Part shown: positions 45,934 to 57,500 of the stretch, in pieces
Position numbering within the stretch: position 1 is the stretch's first letter
Layout of the letters: each line of letters starts with the position of its first letter
DNA from: Macrophomina tecta
Taxonomy: Eukaryota; Ascomycota; Dothideomycetes; Botryosphaeriales; Botryosphaeriaceae
Assembly: GCA_024180945.1 (NCBI GenBank)
Contig: JAKSGN010000037.1
Span: 1,803,501-1,867,500 of the forward strand
Length of the DNA: 64,000 nucleotides
Direction: 5' to 3'
The notes under the pieces: generated by a model
Database searches by the model: none
Seen by the model: the letters and a program-made list of their open reading frames with translations, nothing else
What the model was told of the DNA's origin: nothing
Made by a program: the position numbers and the translations under genes

Positions 45934-46335
45934 GTTGGAGTTGATTATTACTAGATCGGTTGCATGTGTCTTCTATTCTGGCGTCGTTGGGGGCATAAAG
46001 CCGCGTCTTAGAGTGGCGAATTAATGCATATATTGGTACATCGCTAACGAGAATAAACCGCCGGGGTATTCTGTGTCATCGTACCAGAACGAGGCGTCCG
46101 GCTCGTATTCTAGCTTTATACCTGCTAGAGTATTTTAATTAGAAAGTATAGTTTAGTAGAATAAACTAAGTAGACTTTCTTTATAAAGGCTACTACGCTA
46201 CTAGACCTCTTATAGATTAGTTTTAGTTGTATAAAATAGTCTATATATAGCTATTAGTTAGTATATAAACTATAAGTAATAGCTAGTATAAGTAATTAAA
46301 TAGTAGAACTTCTTTTTAGAACTAACTAGTATAGT
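45934..46335. other. 3' flank of the monooxygenase gene passing into AT-rich DNA
   Basis: The first about 190 bp have normal composition and would hold the 3' UTR. From about 46120 the sequence becomes AT-rich with few CA/TG. No gene seen. Confidence 0.6.
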
Positions 46336-47079
46336 ATAATAATAGGCCTTCTTCTACCTTATTTTAGAATTACTAGGTAGATAAAAAGTATTAAAGAATT
46401 TCTCTTAAAGTAAAGAGTAAAAAGTAAAGATACTTAGAAAAAAAGTTATTATATAAGTATATATTATTAAACGCCTATTATCTCTAATAGAATTATATTA
46501 GAATTTAAAGTTCTTATTAGAATTTTAAGTTAACTATAAAGGTTAAAGTACTATCTTATAAGCATATCTATATACTGTAGAAAAATTATAATAGTCTAGA
46601 TTAAGAGTACTAGATTAAAGTAGCTAGATTAATAGTATTAGATTAAAAGGCTTAGATTAATCTAATCTATATAGGTCTAGTAGATCTTTATATAACTTGA
46701 GCGCTAAAGTCTACTTTTTAGAACCCTACTTTTAATCTTCTTCATAGAATAGTCGCGATATTTATCTTATTTATGATTACTTAACGCGTCCTATTATTAG
46801 TTTTCTAGATTCTACCCGCGAACCTTACTAAGGAAATATTATCCTATTAGAGTATAGGCTTCTATAGTTCCGGCGCCTGTCTTCCCCGTGCGGGAACTAT
46901 TTCCTTAAGGGAGCTATTCCCCTGCGGGATTCTATACCGCTACTAGATTCCTAACTAAGCTCTTTAAGCGCCGTTTCCCGGTAGTTAGTATTCCCCCGCG
47001 GGATTTCCTCCCGTGAGCGTTTCTGTCCCTTGGGGGAATATTTGCCCGTGCGGGACTGACGCCCATGGGGTTCGTAATA
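46336..47079 (-). repeat. Solo LTR of a gypsy family related to the 52513-60634 element (minus strand)
   Basis: Read on the minus strand it starts TATTACGAACCCCATGGGCG and ends near GGCCTATTATTATA, matching the start, the central GATATRCTTATAAGATAGTACTTTAAC-type block and the end of the 723-bp LTRs at 52513 and 59912. Its length of about 744 bp fits a whole LTR. The part at 46870-47075 carries six or so palindromic TCCC...GGGA words (for example CCCGTGCGGG). No matching five-base duplication flanks it (TATAG left, CCCGT right), so recombination may have changed an edge. The 46336-46800 half is heavily RIPed and the palindrome half is not. Confidence 0.78.
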
Positions 47080-48493
47080 CCCGTGCCCTCTCTTATAGCT
47101 TTTATAGTAACTACTTACCCAATCATATTGCGTCTTACGCGCACTAAAGAGAACACATACTTGATCCGCTCTACAAAAAGGTAAAATATTAGAAGAAAAG
47201 AGGGGATCTATAAATATACTTTACTAGAAAAACCATCGACCCCGTGGGTAGCTGGTTTACCAAGGCATCGCTCATAGTACTGTGCAGCGCATGCTTATTC
47301 CACGTAAGCAGGCAGCCGTTTTACCATGGCGTGCACAAGTCCTGGTGCGCTTATCCGTAGGAGGCCTGGGCCCCGTGGACGCTCGCTCCGCTTGACCTGA
47401 GTTACAGCTCAGGCAAAGGGTGGTGTCGCCAGCCACGAGAGGTACAAACGGCTATAATGAATAGAGCCTGGGCCGCTGTGGGAGGCGTAATGCCCCTGGG
47501 TGCCATGTTTTGCCAATCTTTCCGGCAGGTGCATTGGCTTTGCGATCCTAGGGGGTCGCTGGAGGAAGAATAGCATTTCGGTAGCTGATGGATCCAGCGA
47601 AACGAAGTAGAAAAGTGGAAACTGTTACCCTTACTGCCGCATTGACAGCAGTAAGAAACCCAGCCACCCAGGCTTTGTACGAAGCAGCCTTGACTCCCGA
47701 AATGCCAAACCTTCACGCCCATCAGACATGCGAGAGTCACAGACGGCAACCAACGGATCGGTCCCTAGCGTGCCCCAGGCGGAGAGACGGCATGCTCTGC
47801 GAATGTCTAGCACGGCAGGTCGATGTGGTGGCCGGACCCCGCGGCAGCCCGATGAGGGCCGCTGTGGACGATAAGCAGTTAAATAGCCGCGGACTATATC
47901 CTAACCTACCTGCCCCTCCCTTCCTCCGAGCTTTGTTTGTGGAGCAGCCCTGCCTCGTAGTGCATTAATCGATGCCGGAAACCACTCACTGCGAGTATTT
48001 CTTGATGAAAGACGGGAAGGTAGAGGAAAAGCGGACGGTGCAATGACCAGTGATGGTTGAGCGTGGGGGATGCGGAGAGGGAGGGCGGAGGCGGCAGGTG
48101 AGTGGCCGACGCTTATACATATCAAGTCTAAGCCTAACACACCTTACCTAGACTTTCTGCGGATAGCAAGGAACAGCCTTGAGTGACTCTAAATAATAAC
48201 GGTGTTTCCGCGCAGCCACGAGCGAAGGAGCTGTCGAACTCGGCGCAACAGGGCACCACTCGACGCCGGGGCATGCGGGGATCTTCGTGACCCTGCAGGG
48301 GTCGCTGCGGATAGGCTCGGTAGACTGCGGCTGCGTCGGGCTGGAGTTAGAAGCCAGACAGTCGTGGTGTGTACGATGGGACGGACAATAATCATTATCC
48401 ATGTCATGGTTGGGTAGCTCTCTCCCGGCAATGCCCGCTCCGGGTGCTTACCCAATGCCAACCCTTTTAAAACTCCCTCCAACCCCACCCCTG
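47080..48493. other. GC-rich region without a confident gene
   Basis: Normal to high GC and no RIP from about 47230. Several chance frames exist. The most gene-like is a plus-strand ATG frame at 47588-47968 (126 codons, MDPAKRSRKVETVTLTAALT...), which shows no motif I recognise, no signal peptide and no supporting context. I do not call it a gene. The stretch may contain decayed gene remains like those to its right. Confidence 0.45.
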
Positions 48494-48884
48494 CTACATC
48501 CGGTCACGGCCTCTCGCGCGGTTAGAGGAGGGCTTGAGGAGGGTGAGGGTGGCGTGGAGCGTGTCGCGCAGCGGCGCGTGCTGGGGGTGCGGCAGCCGGG
48601 GCAGCAGCGTGTGCAGATCGGGCCCACGCAGCCGCTCGAGCACGAGGCCGCGTGCGCCGCGCAGGCCGAGGAAGCCGCAGACGCGGCCGCGATGGCGCTG
48701 TAGGCCCGGTGTTCGGCGGCGAAGGCGGCCGGGTCGTCGAACTGGCGGGTGTTGTCAGCTTCTGGGCGCGAGGCAGAGAGCCAGAAGGGCGACGTGCCGT
48801 CTTGAGCGCGCACTGCCGGCCGTCGGCGTACGCCGCGAAGACGCGGCCGCATGTGCCGGTGCCGATGCAGACGTCGGCGGGCAT
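48494..48884 (-). pseudogene. Protein kinase-like N-lobe fragment
   Basis: The minus-strand ATG at 48884 starts MPADVCIGTGTCGRVFAAYA followed by DGRQCALK, which looks like a kinase glycine-rich loop (GTGTCGRVF) and the VAIK-type lysine (ALK). After that the likely path changes frame twice: a DDPAAFAAEHRAYSAI helix in one frame, then GFLGLRGARGLVLERLRGP and an HTLLPRL stretch in the next, ending at TAG 48494-48496. Together they resemble a kinase N-lobe up to the hinge. A possible intron (GTCGCC...GCTGACA...CCAG) would not by itself restore the best frame. The HRD and DFG motifs are absent, so a C-lobe is lost. Very GC-rich, no RIP. Confidence 0.4.
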
Positions 48885-49471
48885 GGTTGGTGGCGAGCGC
48901 ATGGACGAGGAAGACGGCGTGCAGCGGGCCAGCGCCCCGCAATATGTGGGTGGAGGGAGGCAGCAGCAGGCAGCCCCGTTTGCTTGTTATTTGCGGTGAT
49001 TTGTAGGGAGTGGAAGTAGCCATCCGCATGTGCGTCCTCACGCCTTTGGATGGCCAGTTGTGTCGCGGGTGGTGGTGTCGTCGTACCAACGGCGTGCCCA
49101 GTGCTCGCTGATTCTGGTCTCTGCCACGCGATCAACACACACACGCCTACTTCCGGCTGGACACCGCAGTTACTGATTGCTCCAATCGCAAATGCTATTG
49201 CATAGTAGCTATGGGTTGATTGAGGGGAAAAAAGAGAAAGGAGGGGGGAGGGGAGAAGGAAAAAAAAAAAAAAAATAACAGCCTCCCGTCTGGCCTTCGC
49301 GCTCGGTGTTCATCCTACGGGTATGATGGTAAAGATGACCTTGAGAATATAGCCATATTAGTCAGTGTGTGCTCGTATTGCTCTAACGGTGTTATGGTAT
49401 CTTCTTTTCTCTATTCCAACCCACGCGATTAACGAACACAACCACCTCCAGCTTGAAGGCACAATCCCTGG
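48885..49471. other. Intergenic GC-rich sequence with an A run
   Basis: No gene recognised. It includes a 17-base A run near 49261-49277 behind a GA-rich tract, and the first copy of a 25-bp direct repeat (49279-49303 region) whose second copy lies inside the downstream unknown frame at about 49538. Confidence 0.5.
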
Positions 49472-50095
49472 TTGTTCTCAGCGCAATTACAGCCACAAAC
49501 TGGCCGTGGCGTATTTGAGCGGCCTCTGCCGCGGACAGCCTCCCGTCTGGCCTTCGCGCCCATTGGCCATCATGGTGAGGATGACTTTGCGGAAGTGGCT
49601 GAACCAGCCAATGCCCTATCGGTTCACTATGGTCGAGAGTGCCGTCATCCCATCGACTCACGAAAGCGCGGAGACGATCGATGGATGGACTCGAACATGC
49701 AAGCGATCAACGCACTTTTGGGACGCGTGCTGGACAAGACTTATGAGCTACCCGCCCTGGGGACAAGCTTCCATGCCGCTCACGCTGTTATCGGCTCTGA
49801 AGACGCTCTCCGCTGGGCCGTCGCGCAATAGAGTGCCAGAATCGTCAACGTAGCCCTTGAGGTAGTCTCTGCAGCATCCGACTATCATCTCGTCTGGGGT
49901 CCTGGCGGCGCCTGCCGCTCCTCCAGCAGCCGCCTTCATCCGGACTGGTCCTCGGTTCTGAGCAGCTCACGCCTGTACGACCGCACCAACCTCATTGCCG
50001 GAGAATCCAAGATGCTCCCAAAAGACTTCCCCATCTCTTCCTCCTCGGGCCAGACGTCCGGGCTCGCGGAGATGGAGCGCAAGAGGAAATTTTGA
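49472..50095 (+). pseudogene. Unknown protein fragment interrupted by one in-frame stop
   Basis: A plus-strand frame without a good upstream ATG reads SRLAFAPIGHHGEDDFAEVA, then MQAINALLGRVLDKTYELPA, then DALRWAVAQ, TAG at 49829-49831, and continues in the same frame SARIVNVALEVVSAASDYHL, LHPDWSSVLSS, NLIAGESKMLPKDFPIS to a TGA at 50093. The frame continuity across the stop suggests a Gln-to-stop change. The HPDW...AGESK spacing is reminiscent of the D...ExK core of PD-(D/E)XK nuclease-like fungal proteins, but that is a weak resemblance only. I do not recognise the family. Confidence 0.4.
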
Positions 50096-50199
50096 GAGCG
50101 AAAGAACAACTAGGCTTGTATGGTCGAGAAAAGAGAATGCAAATGAATCGCTAATAAGCTATTCGTGCGTTCTCTGGCTTCATTTATAGGGCTATCTAT

Positions 50200-52507
50200 T
50201 CTACTAATAACTTATTATTGCGGTTTGGTTCTGGTTAAGTGGCTATATTTAAGGGTTGCTAATATATTAGTATTAATAAATACTGTTAATACTCTATTTT
50301 AGTACTAATAAGTACTATTAGAACTAAACAACAATATTATATCCTTTCTTAAGAATTATCGTCCCTAATAATTACTAATAAGAAATAGGGTAACTGCTTA
50401 TTATTTTATAGTTAACTATTTTAACTTAACTAAAAATAGTAACTTAGTTAGAATATATAAGAATTTCTTCTAGTTAGTTTAAACTATTAATTCTTTTTTA
50501 CTATTCTTTTAAGTATATTTTAGATTTTATTATAGTATTCTTTTACTAATATTAGTTATTTTAGATTCTTATTTAGTTTTTTTTTTAGTTTAAATAATCT
50601 TAATCTTCTTTAGTAGTTTACTATAGCTACTTTTATATCTAAGCTATTCTCTAGAGATGCTTTTAATAAGTAAAAATATATTAATTTAGCTAAAATAAAT
50701 AATATTTCTTACTATAACTTCTAGATAAAGTATATAAAAGCTAGTTAGAGATATTACTTTTCTATTATTCTAACTTCTAAGTACTTAAAGAGTACTAGTA
50801 GTACTAAATATATTAGTTATAAGCTAGTTACTAGTTAGATTTACCTTTAAATATATTTATATTTTATTTATTTTTATTTAGCCTTAACTTATTTATATTA
50901 AATATTAATAAGTAAGCTTATATAAGTATAGCTTATTAATATATTATATTTCTATTACCTTAGGTATTAGAATTCTACCTAAGGTATATAATAAATATAT
51001 CTAAAAGTTATAGTAATAGTAAACTATAATAGTAAACTAAAATAGTAAAATTTACTACTATACTTTACTAACTAATAATAAAATAGATATAGCCCCTACT
51101 AAAATTTCTTTTATATAAAATAAGAGTATAGTTAATTATAGTTATTATAATATAAAAATTATATAAAATAAATTAAAATTAGAGCTAGAATCTTTTTTCT
51201 TATAAATTACTTTTATTAGATTTCTAATATATTTTATCTAAAGAATTTATTTATATAAAAAATATCTATATAAAAAAACTCTAAATAGTACTATAGTTTT
51301 ACTCTTTAAGATATATAATACTAAAAAATAAAATAAAAAGACTTTATTTTATATTTTTATTTTTTTTTATTTTTTTTATTAAATCTTCTACTAATTTTTT
51401 TTTAGAATATTATTTTTTTAACTACTTACTAGGCTTTATTATTTTAATATAGCTTAGTAATAATCTATTTAAGTCTTAGTACTTTATATAAGGCCTATTT
51501 TAAAGTATTACTACTATAATTATTTAAATAATATCTTTACCTTAGACTATTTACTTATATCTAATATACTCTTAGTAATTAGTAATATAGTTAGTAACTT
51601 TAAGTTTAATATTTACTATTTTAGAAGATTCTCTAATAGCTATTATTATATATTTAGAGTTATAAAAAAGAAGTAAATTAAAAAAGATATTAATATTTTA
51701 TTTTAATATAATTTTAGATATCTTTAAGACTTTTACTTTATAAACTATCTTTTTTTATTAGTTTAGCTATTTATTAGAGTTTTAATTATTAGGTAGCTTT
51801 TCTAGCTAATAAAGCTAGTTAATAATAAGATATTTCTATATAGTATTAAATAGCTTAATTCTTACTTATAAAGCCCTAAGTTAGTAGTATAGATATATAT
51901 TAGAAAGATTTTAAAGAATTAGTTAAAGTAAAACTTCTATAAAGTTATTAATAATTATTAAAAAATTATTAATCTTTTTATAAATATATTTATAGTTCTT
52001 TTTCTTTTCTTTATAATTCTTAATATTAAGATAATAATAGTCTACTATCTAATCTTATTATTAAGTTAGTTTTACTAGTATTAGGAGTTATACTAGACAT
52101 TCTAGCTTACTTAGATTAATATACTTAAAAATATCTATATATTATATACGTAATTAGATAAGACTAAACTAGATATTCTAGTCTTAAGGGCCTCTTAGAA
52201 TAATTATTAGCTTAAAAGACATTATAGTTAATAATTTTAATATATTATTAATTAGATCAGTTTATTAGTCGCACATATAAAACGGGCTGAGTAGGTTAAT
52301 TAATTACCTAGGAATATAGTAATACTAGTAGCTATAGCTAGCTTATATATATAGCTACGCCATAATAGGTGCAGTTAGCTATTAATAGCTATTATTATAC
52401 TATACTATATATCTTTAATTAGCTAATAACGGTTAAGATTATATATAGCTAGTAGTACTATATACTTAATCTATTTTAGATATTAACTAGATACCTTAGA
52501 ACGACTA
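50200..52507. other. RIP-eroded AT-rich DNA without a gene
   Basis: A sharp change to AT-rich sequence at about 50200. CA and TG are scarce, long A/T runs are frequent and no frame is usable. No LTR pair or transposon end was recognised. From about 52250 a few more C/G words appear before the gypsy insertion at 52513. Confidence 0.7.
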
Positions 52508-52512
52508 GAAAG

Positions 52513-53235
52513 TATTACGAACCCTAGAGAATAAAAACTTTATAACCCTACGGGTAGAAAGCCCGCACGGAAGAAGATACTATAGGGGCTAAGAACCTTT
52601 ACAAATAATAGAGCCGTACGGCTAGAACGCCTATACGGGAAAACTAGTCCTAAGAAAAGACGGCGCGTACAGTCCTAAGCTAGGTAGTAATAGAGAACCC
52701 GTAAAGAAGTAACGCGACCTAGGACCGTTAGTAACGTTAGGTAGTTAGGTAGGTAGAATATATACCTACTAAGAGAAAGAAATAGGTTCTAGAAAACTAA
52801 CTTTAGATATAAGAAATAAATAAGAGAATATTAAATATATCGTTCGCTTATTAGGGTAGAAGTCGGGTTTCGGAAAATAGACCTTAGCGTCTAAGTTATA
52901 TATAGGATCTACTTTAGATTAGAGCTAATCTAACCCTTTAATCTAGGACCCTAATTCTATAACTAGATCCCTTATATATATTAGATTATTATAGCTTTTC
53001 TATAGTATATAGATATACTCCTTAGATAGTACTTTAACTATTATAGTTAACTTAAGATTCTAATATAGACTTATTAGAGATAATAAGCCTAACGTGTACT
53101 ACGTACTAACCTATTATATAACTACTATCTATTATTTTAATTCTTTACCCTTCTTTTATTCTTTAAGGTAAACCTTACTGCTATCTAACCCTACTAGGTA
53201 ACTCCGAAGCCTAAGTAGAAGAGGCTATTATTATA
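52513..53235 (+). repeat. 5' LTR of the second gypsy element
   Basis: 723 bp, starting TATTACGAACCC and ending TTATTATA. The first 120 bp hold several CCC...GGG palindromic words (CCCTACGGG, CCCGCACGG) also seen in the solo LTR at 46336-47079. Confidence 0.92.
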
Positions 53236-53589
53236 CTTTAACTACTATTTTTATAAGAGAAGGTAGTTCTAAGAAGAGAAATACTTAATGATAAAGTAGT
53301 ATTACTCGATACTTAACGCTAACTAAGTAATATAATAAATAATATAGATATAAATAATAATAGTTCTCTATAGCTAACTATAGCCGACCTCTTTTAGGTT
53401 ATCTAAGATATATAAGGCTAGATCGGCGAACTTCGTAGATAACTCTAGAAGTAAACTAACGAGAATACCTAACTCTACTAATAGATAGGCGAACTTCGTA
53501 ACTAAGCTATTCTAGCTATCTATACTCCGGCGCTAGTACACGCCCTAATATCTATAGCAACTTAACCCCCTAATAAAAGTACGAAAACG

Positions 53590-54510
53590 GCTAAACTAGA
53601 CCTATTCTACGGTAATTAAAAGAAGCTTTAAATCTTTCTCTTATAACTTAATCTATACTTCTTTTTTAACTCTAGAGACTTTTCTATAGATAATAAAAAG
53701 GTAATATTTACTACTACCTACCTCCGCGATACTATAGTATAGTAGTTTAAGCCCTACCTTAGAGACCGAATAGAGAAAGAACTAGAGATACGTAAGAAGA
53801 ATACTAAGAAGATCTTTAGTAGCTATAAGTACTTTATAACTTAGATTAAGTAGAGCTTTGGAGATTTTAATAAAGTTAATAAGGCTTAATAAGCCATTAT
53901 AAATATCTACTAGAAGACCTTAGTAGTAGACTATACTATAGAGTTCTAAAAGACTACCGTATACCTAGACGATTAATCTAACCGCGCCCTTATAGACTAC
54001 TACTACCGAGGACTTAAGAAGAGGGTTAAAGACTAACTTATAACCTAAGATAACTCTAAGACCCTAGATAAGCTTATTAAGCTAGCTATTAAATATAATA
54101 ACTACCTCTTTAAGCGCTAATTAGAAAAATATAAGGAAAACTACGAAGCTAATACTTTGCGCTCCTTACGACTACGCTATACGTAAGAAGAAAGCGACGC
54201 TATAAAGCTAGACGCTACTTAACGAGATAATAAAGATAATAAGCGTAAGAGATAACCTTAATACTAATAGATAAAATAAGAAATAAAATGCTTTAATAAA
54301 AGACTCTATATCTATTACGAAGATAAATAGAGCCTCTAGTACCGCTATCTATAACGAAATAAAACTAGTAAGACTACCGCTATTACTACTTAGAAAGAGA
54401 AGAAATCTCGCTCCACGTCTACTCTAAGTAAAGAAGTTAACTACGCGGCTATAAGTTAGACCGTCTACTATAATAATAACTATATAACCTACTAAAGTAA
54501 TAAATAAGCT
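53590..54510 (+). pseudogene. Gypsy gag remnant (second element)
   Basis: The frame shows DLFYGNQKKL, then KVIFTTTYLRDTI, WFKPYLRDRIEKELE, KIFSSYKYFI, and DYYYRGLKKRVKD, the same capsid pattern as in the other gypsy element. A Lys/Arg-rich tail with CFNKRLYIYYED follows where a zinc knuckle would be expected. Several RIP stops. Confidence 0.72.
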
Positions 54511-54549
54511 ACTAGATAGTACCCCTCCGAGCTATAATAGCTAAACCTA

Positions 54550-57500
54550 GCCACGCGTAACGAGGAAGTACTAGAAATCGACGACCTAATCGATAACTTT
54601 TTCTATAACGATAAGCTAGTCGATAGCGATATAGATAAACTCTATAATAGTATACCCGAATCTAGTAAAGTAGGAAATATAAAGTAATAGTAGAATTAAG
54701 CTATACTCGACCGAATTATAAAACACCTAACCTAATATGAAGACACGAGGCGTATCGAAGCTAGCCTCGCCCCTATAATTAACTAGACTCCTAGATTAAG
54801 AATAGACCTACTACCTTAGTAATACTAGATAAAGAACGGGAAGCTTAGCTTCCGATTCTATAAAGATAGTATATAGTACTTCTAGAAGAAATTACCCCTT
54901 ACCTTAGCTAATAAAATAGCGACCTAACTCAAAAGCGAGGCCTAGGGAGTATAGTAATAATAAGACCTCGCGTACTTACGAAATATAGCGCTTACCCTTA
55001 GTATATATAGAATAGTAACTAGGGTATAGAATATTCTATAATAGATTTTAAAAAAGAAATACGCTATACCTACTTTTAAATACTAGGCCTATAACGACCG
55101 AATTAGCTAGTGGCGCCGTATTAGGCGCGGATACTAGATATAATAGAAGAAATTACTAATCCTAGTAAAGAACTAGAACTTCTACTTCTATAAAAAAATA
55201 GTAAGCCGCTACTTATTAAAAAACTAAATGGCCTTTCTAGCTAGAAATTCTAGGAGGGGTCGTTAGATAGGTCCCTTAACTAGGTTTTACGTATATTAAA
55301 CGATATACGCACCTTAGAAAAAGTTCTTAGGATACTAGTAATTATCTATAAACGAACTACGATAGCTATACTTAATAGCGAAATAGAGAATAATTTTATT
55401 AGCTATATCTTTACTACCTAAAATAATATTCGACTTACGAGAAAAGACTATTCCTACTCACTAAAAATAGTAGACGAGTTAGCCGCCTTATATAATAAAG
55501 AATAGATTCGAGTCGAAATAGAACCCGTAAAGCTTACTATTAGAAAATATATAGAGAAGATTACGCTTAATATAACCTCTATACTAAAATATAATATTAT
55601 TCTAGAAATCCCGTAGTTTAAAACTTACGAACCGTATATTTAATAGAAGAAAAGAATAGTTACCTTCTTAAATAAGAAATATGCTAGATATCTAGTAACT
55701 ACTAAAAGAATACTAATAGTCGAGAAAGACCCTATAGATATCTAGAAAATCTTAATAAATATATTAAATCGTATAAGAAACCGAGGAGAAAAGATATATA
55801 TAATCTTTATTAAAATAAGCCTAGAACACGAGTAGAAAATCCTAGCTCGTATAATACGAGGCCTTCGCTAGAAGGATAATAACGTCCTAAAGCTAGTTAG
55901 AGAAGACTACCCCTAGAGAATCTATAGAAAATACGACCTATCCGCTTACGTATAGACGGATATCGTTAAATAGAATATTTCAGTAGCCGAGGTTAACGTA
56001 AATCTTAACGGAATTATAAGACCTACTACTAATAAAGCAGCACTACTACTAGAAATATAGAACGTACTAAAAGATTTCTAGAAATTCGTAAATATCTATA
56101 AAAAATAAAGAAAAGAATCGTTACTAAAATATTAACCTTAGAATTATAAGATACTTCTTATCCCGGGAACGTATTTTATATTTAAACCTATCTACTCGCT
56201 CTCTCGAACTAAGCTAGAGGCTTTAAGAAAATACCTCGAGAAAAATATAGAACGCGAATATATTTAGCTCTTATTCTTATCGGCTAGCTACCCTATTCTA
56301 TTTATTCTAAAGAAAAATAGCGAACTATACCTTTATATAGACTATTAGTAACTAAATAATATAATAATAAAAAACTATTATCCTCTTCTTAGAATTAACG
56401 AACTCTAAAATAAGTTTTAAAACACGAAATACTTTATAAAGCTTAATCTTCGTAAAGGCTACTACTTCGTCCGAATAAAAGAAGAAGAAGAATAGAAAGC
56501 CGCGTTTTAAATATAACTTAGATATTTCGAATATATAGTTATACCGTTCGGACTAATAAATGCCCTAGTAACTTTCTAGATCCTCGTAAATGATATACTA
56601 TAACCCTACCTAGATGTATTCTATATAGCATACTTAGATAATATTATTATCTACTTAAAGACCTTAGAAGAATATAAGAACTATATATAAAAGATTTTAG
56701 AAATACTAAGAGAAAGAGACTTACGAATCGTACTAGATAAGTATAAATAGATTATATAGTGTACTAAATTCTTAGGGTTTATTCTTACTCCTAGACACGT
56801 TAGTATAGACGAAAAAAAACTAGACGTAATTAAAGACTAGCCTACGCTAAAAACTATTAGAGAAGTATAATTCTTTCTTAGATTTACTAACTTTTACTAA
56901 AAGTTTATTTTAAACTACGCGAAGATATTTATACCTCTTATAAACCTAACTAAGAAGGAACACGGGTTCATATAAAAAGAAAGATAATAAATAGCTTTTA
57001 ACTCCCTAAAGCGTATATTTACGGAAGCCCTAGTTCTAGATATTTATAATTCTAATCTATCTATTACGGTCGAAACTAACGCCTTTAACTATGCTATAGA
57101 AGTAGTCCTTAGCTAGCTAAGTAAGTAGAGTAAACTATACTCTATCGCCTTCTATTCGAGGAAAATAATAGGCCCTAAGAAAAACTATAATATTTATAAT
57201 AAAGAACTTCTAGCTATTATTATAGCCTTTAAAGAATAGAGACACTACCTTAAAAAGGCTAAATACTAAATTATAGTATACTATAACTATAAGAACCTAT
57301 CACACTTTACTACTACTAAGAAACTAAACTGACGACAGGTTAGATAGACAGAAGAACTAGTATTATATAATATAAAAATTACCTATAGAAAGGAATCTGA
57401 GAACGCTCGCATAAACGCGCTAAGTAAACGAGCCAACTATATTAAAAAAAAGCTAGGTCTATAATCTATAATACTTAATATGTAGAAAGATGGGTCTTTT

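Noticed and set aside
48448..49089. 213-codon minus-strand frame and 161-codon plus-strand frame in the GC-rich region
   Set aside because: Ala/Arg/Ser-rich chance frames. Only the short kinase-like pieces within this area carry recognisable motifs, and these lie in three frames.
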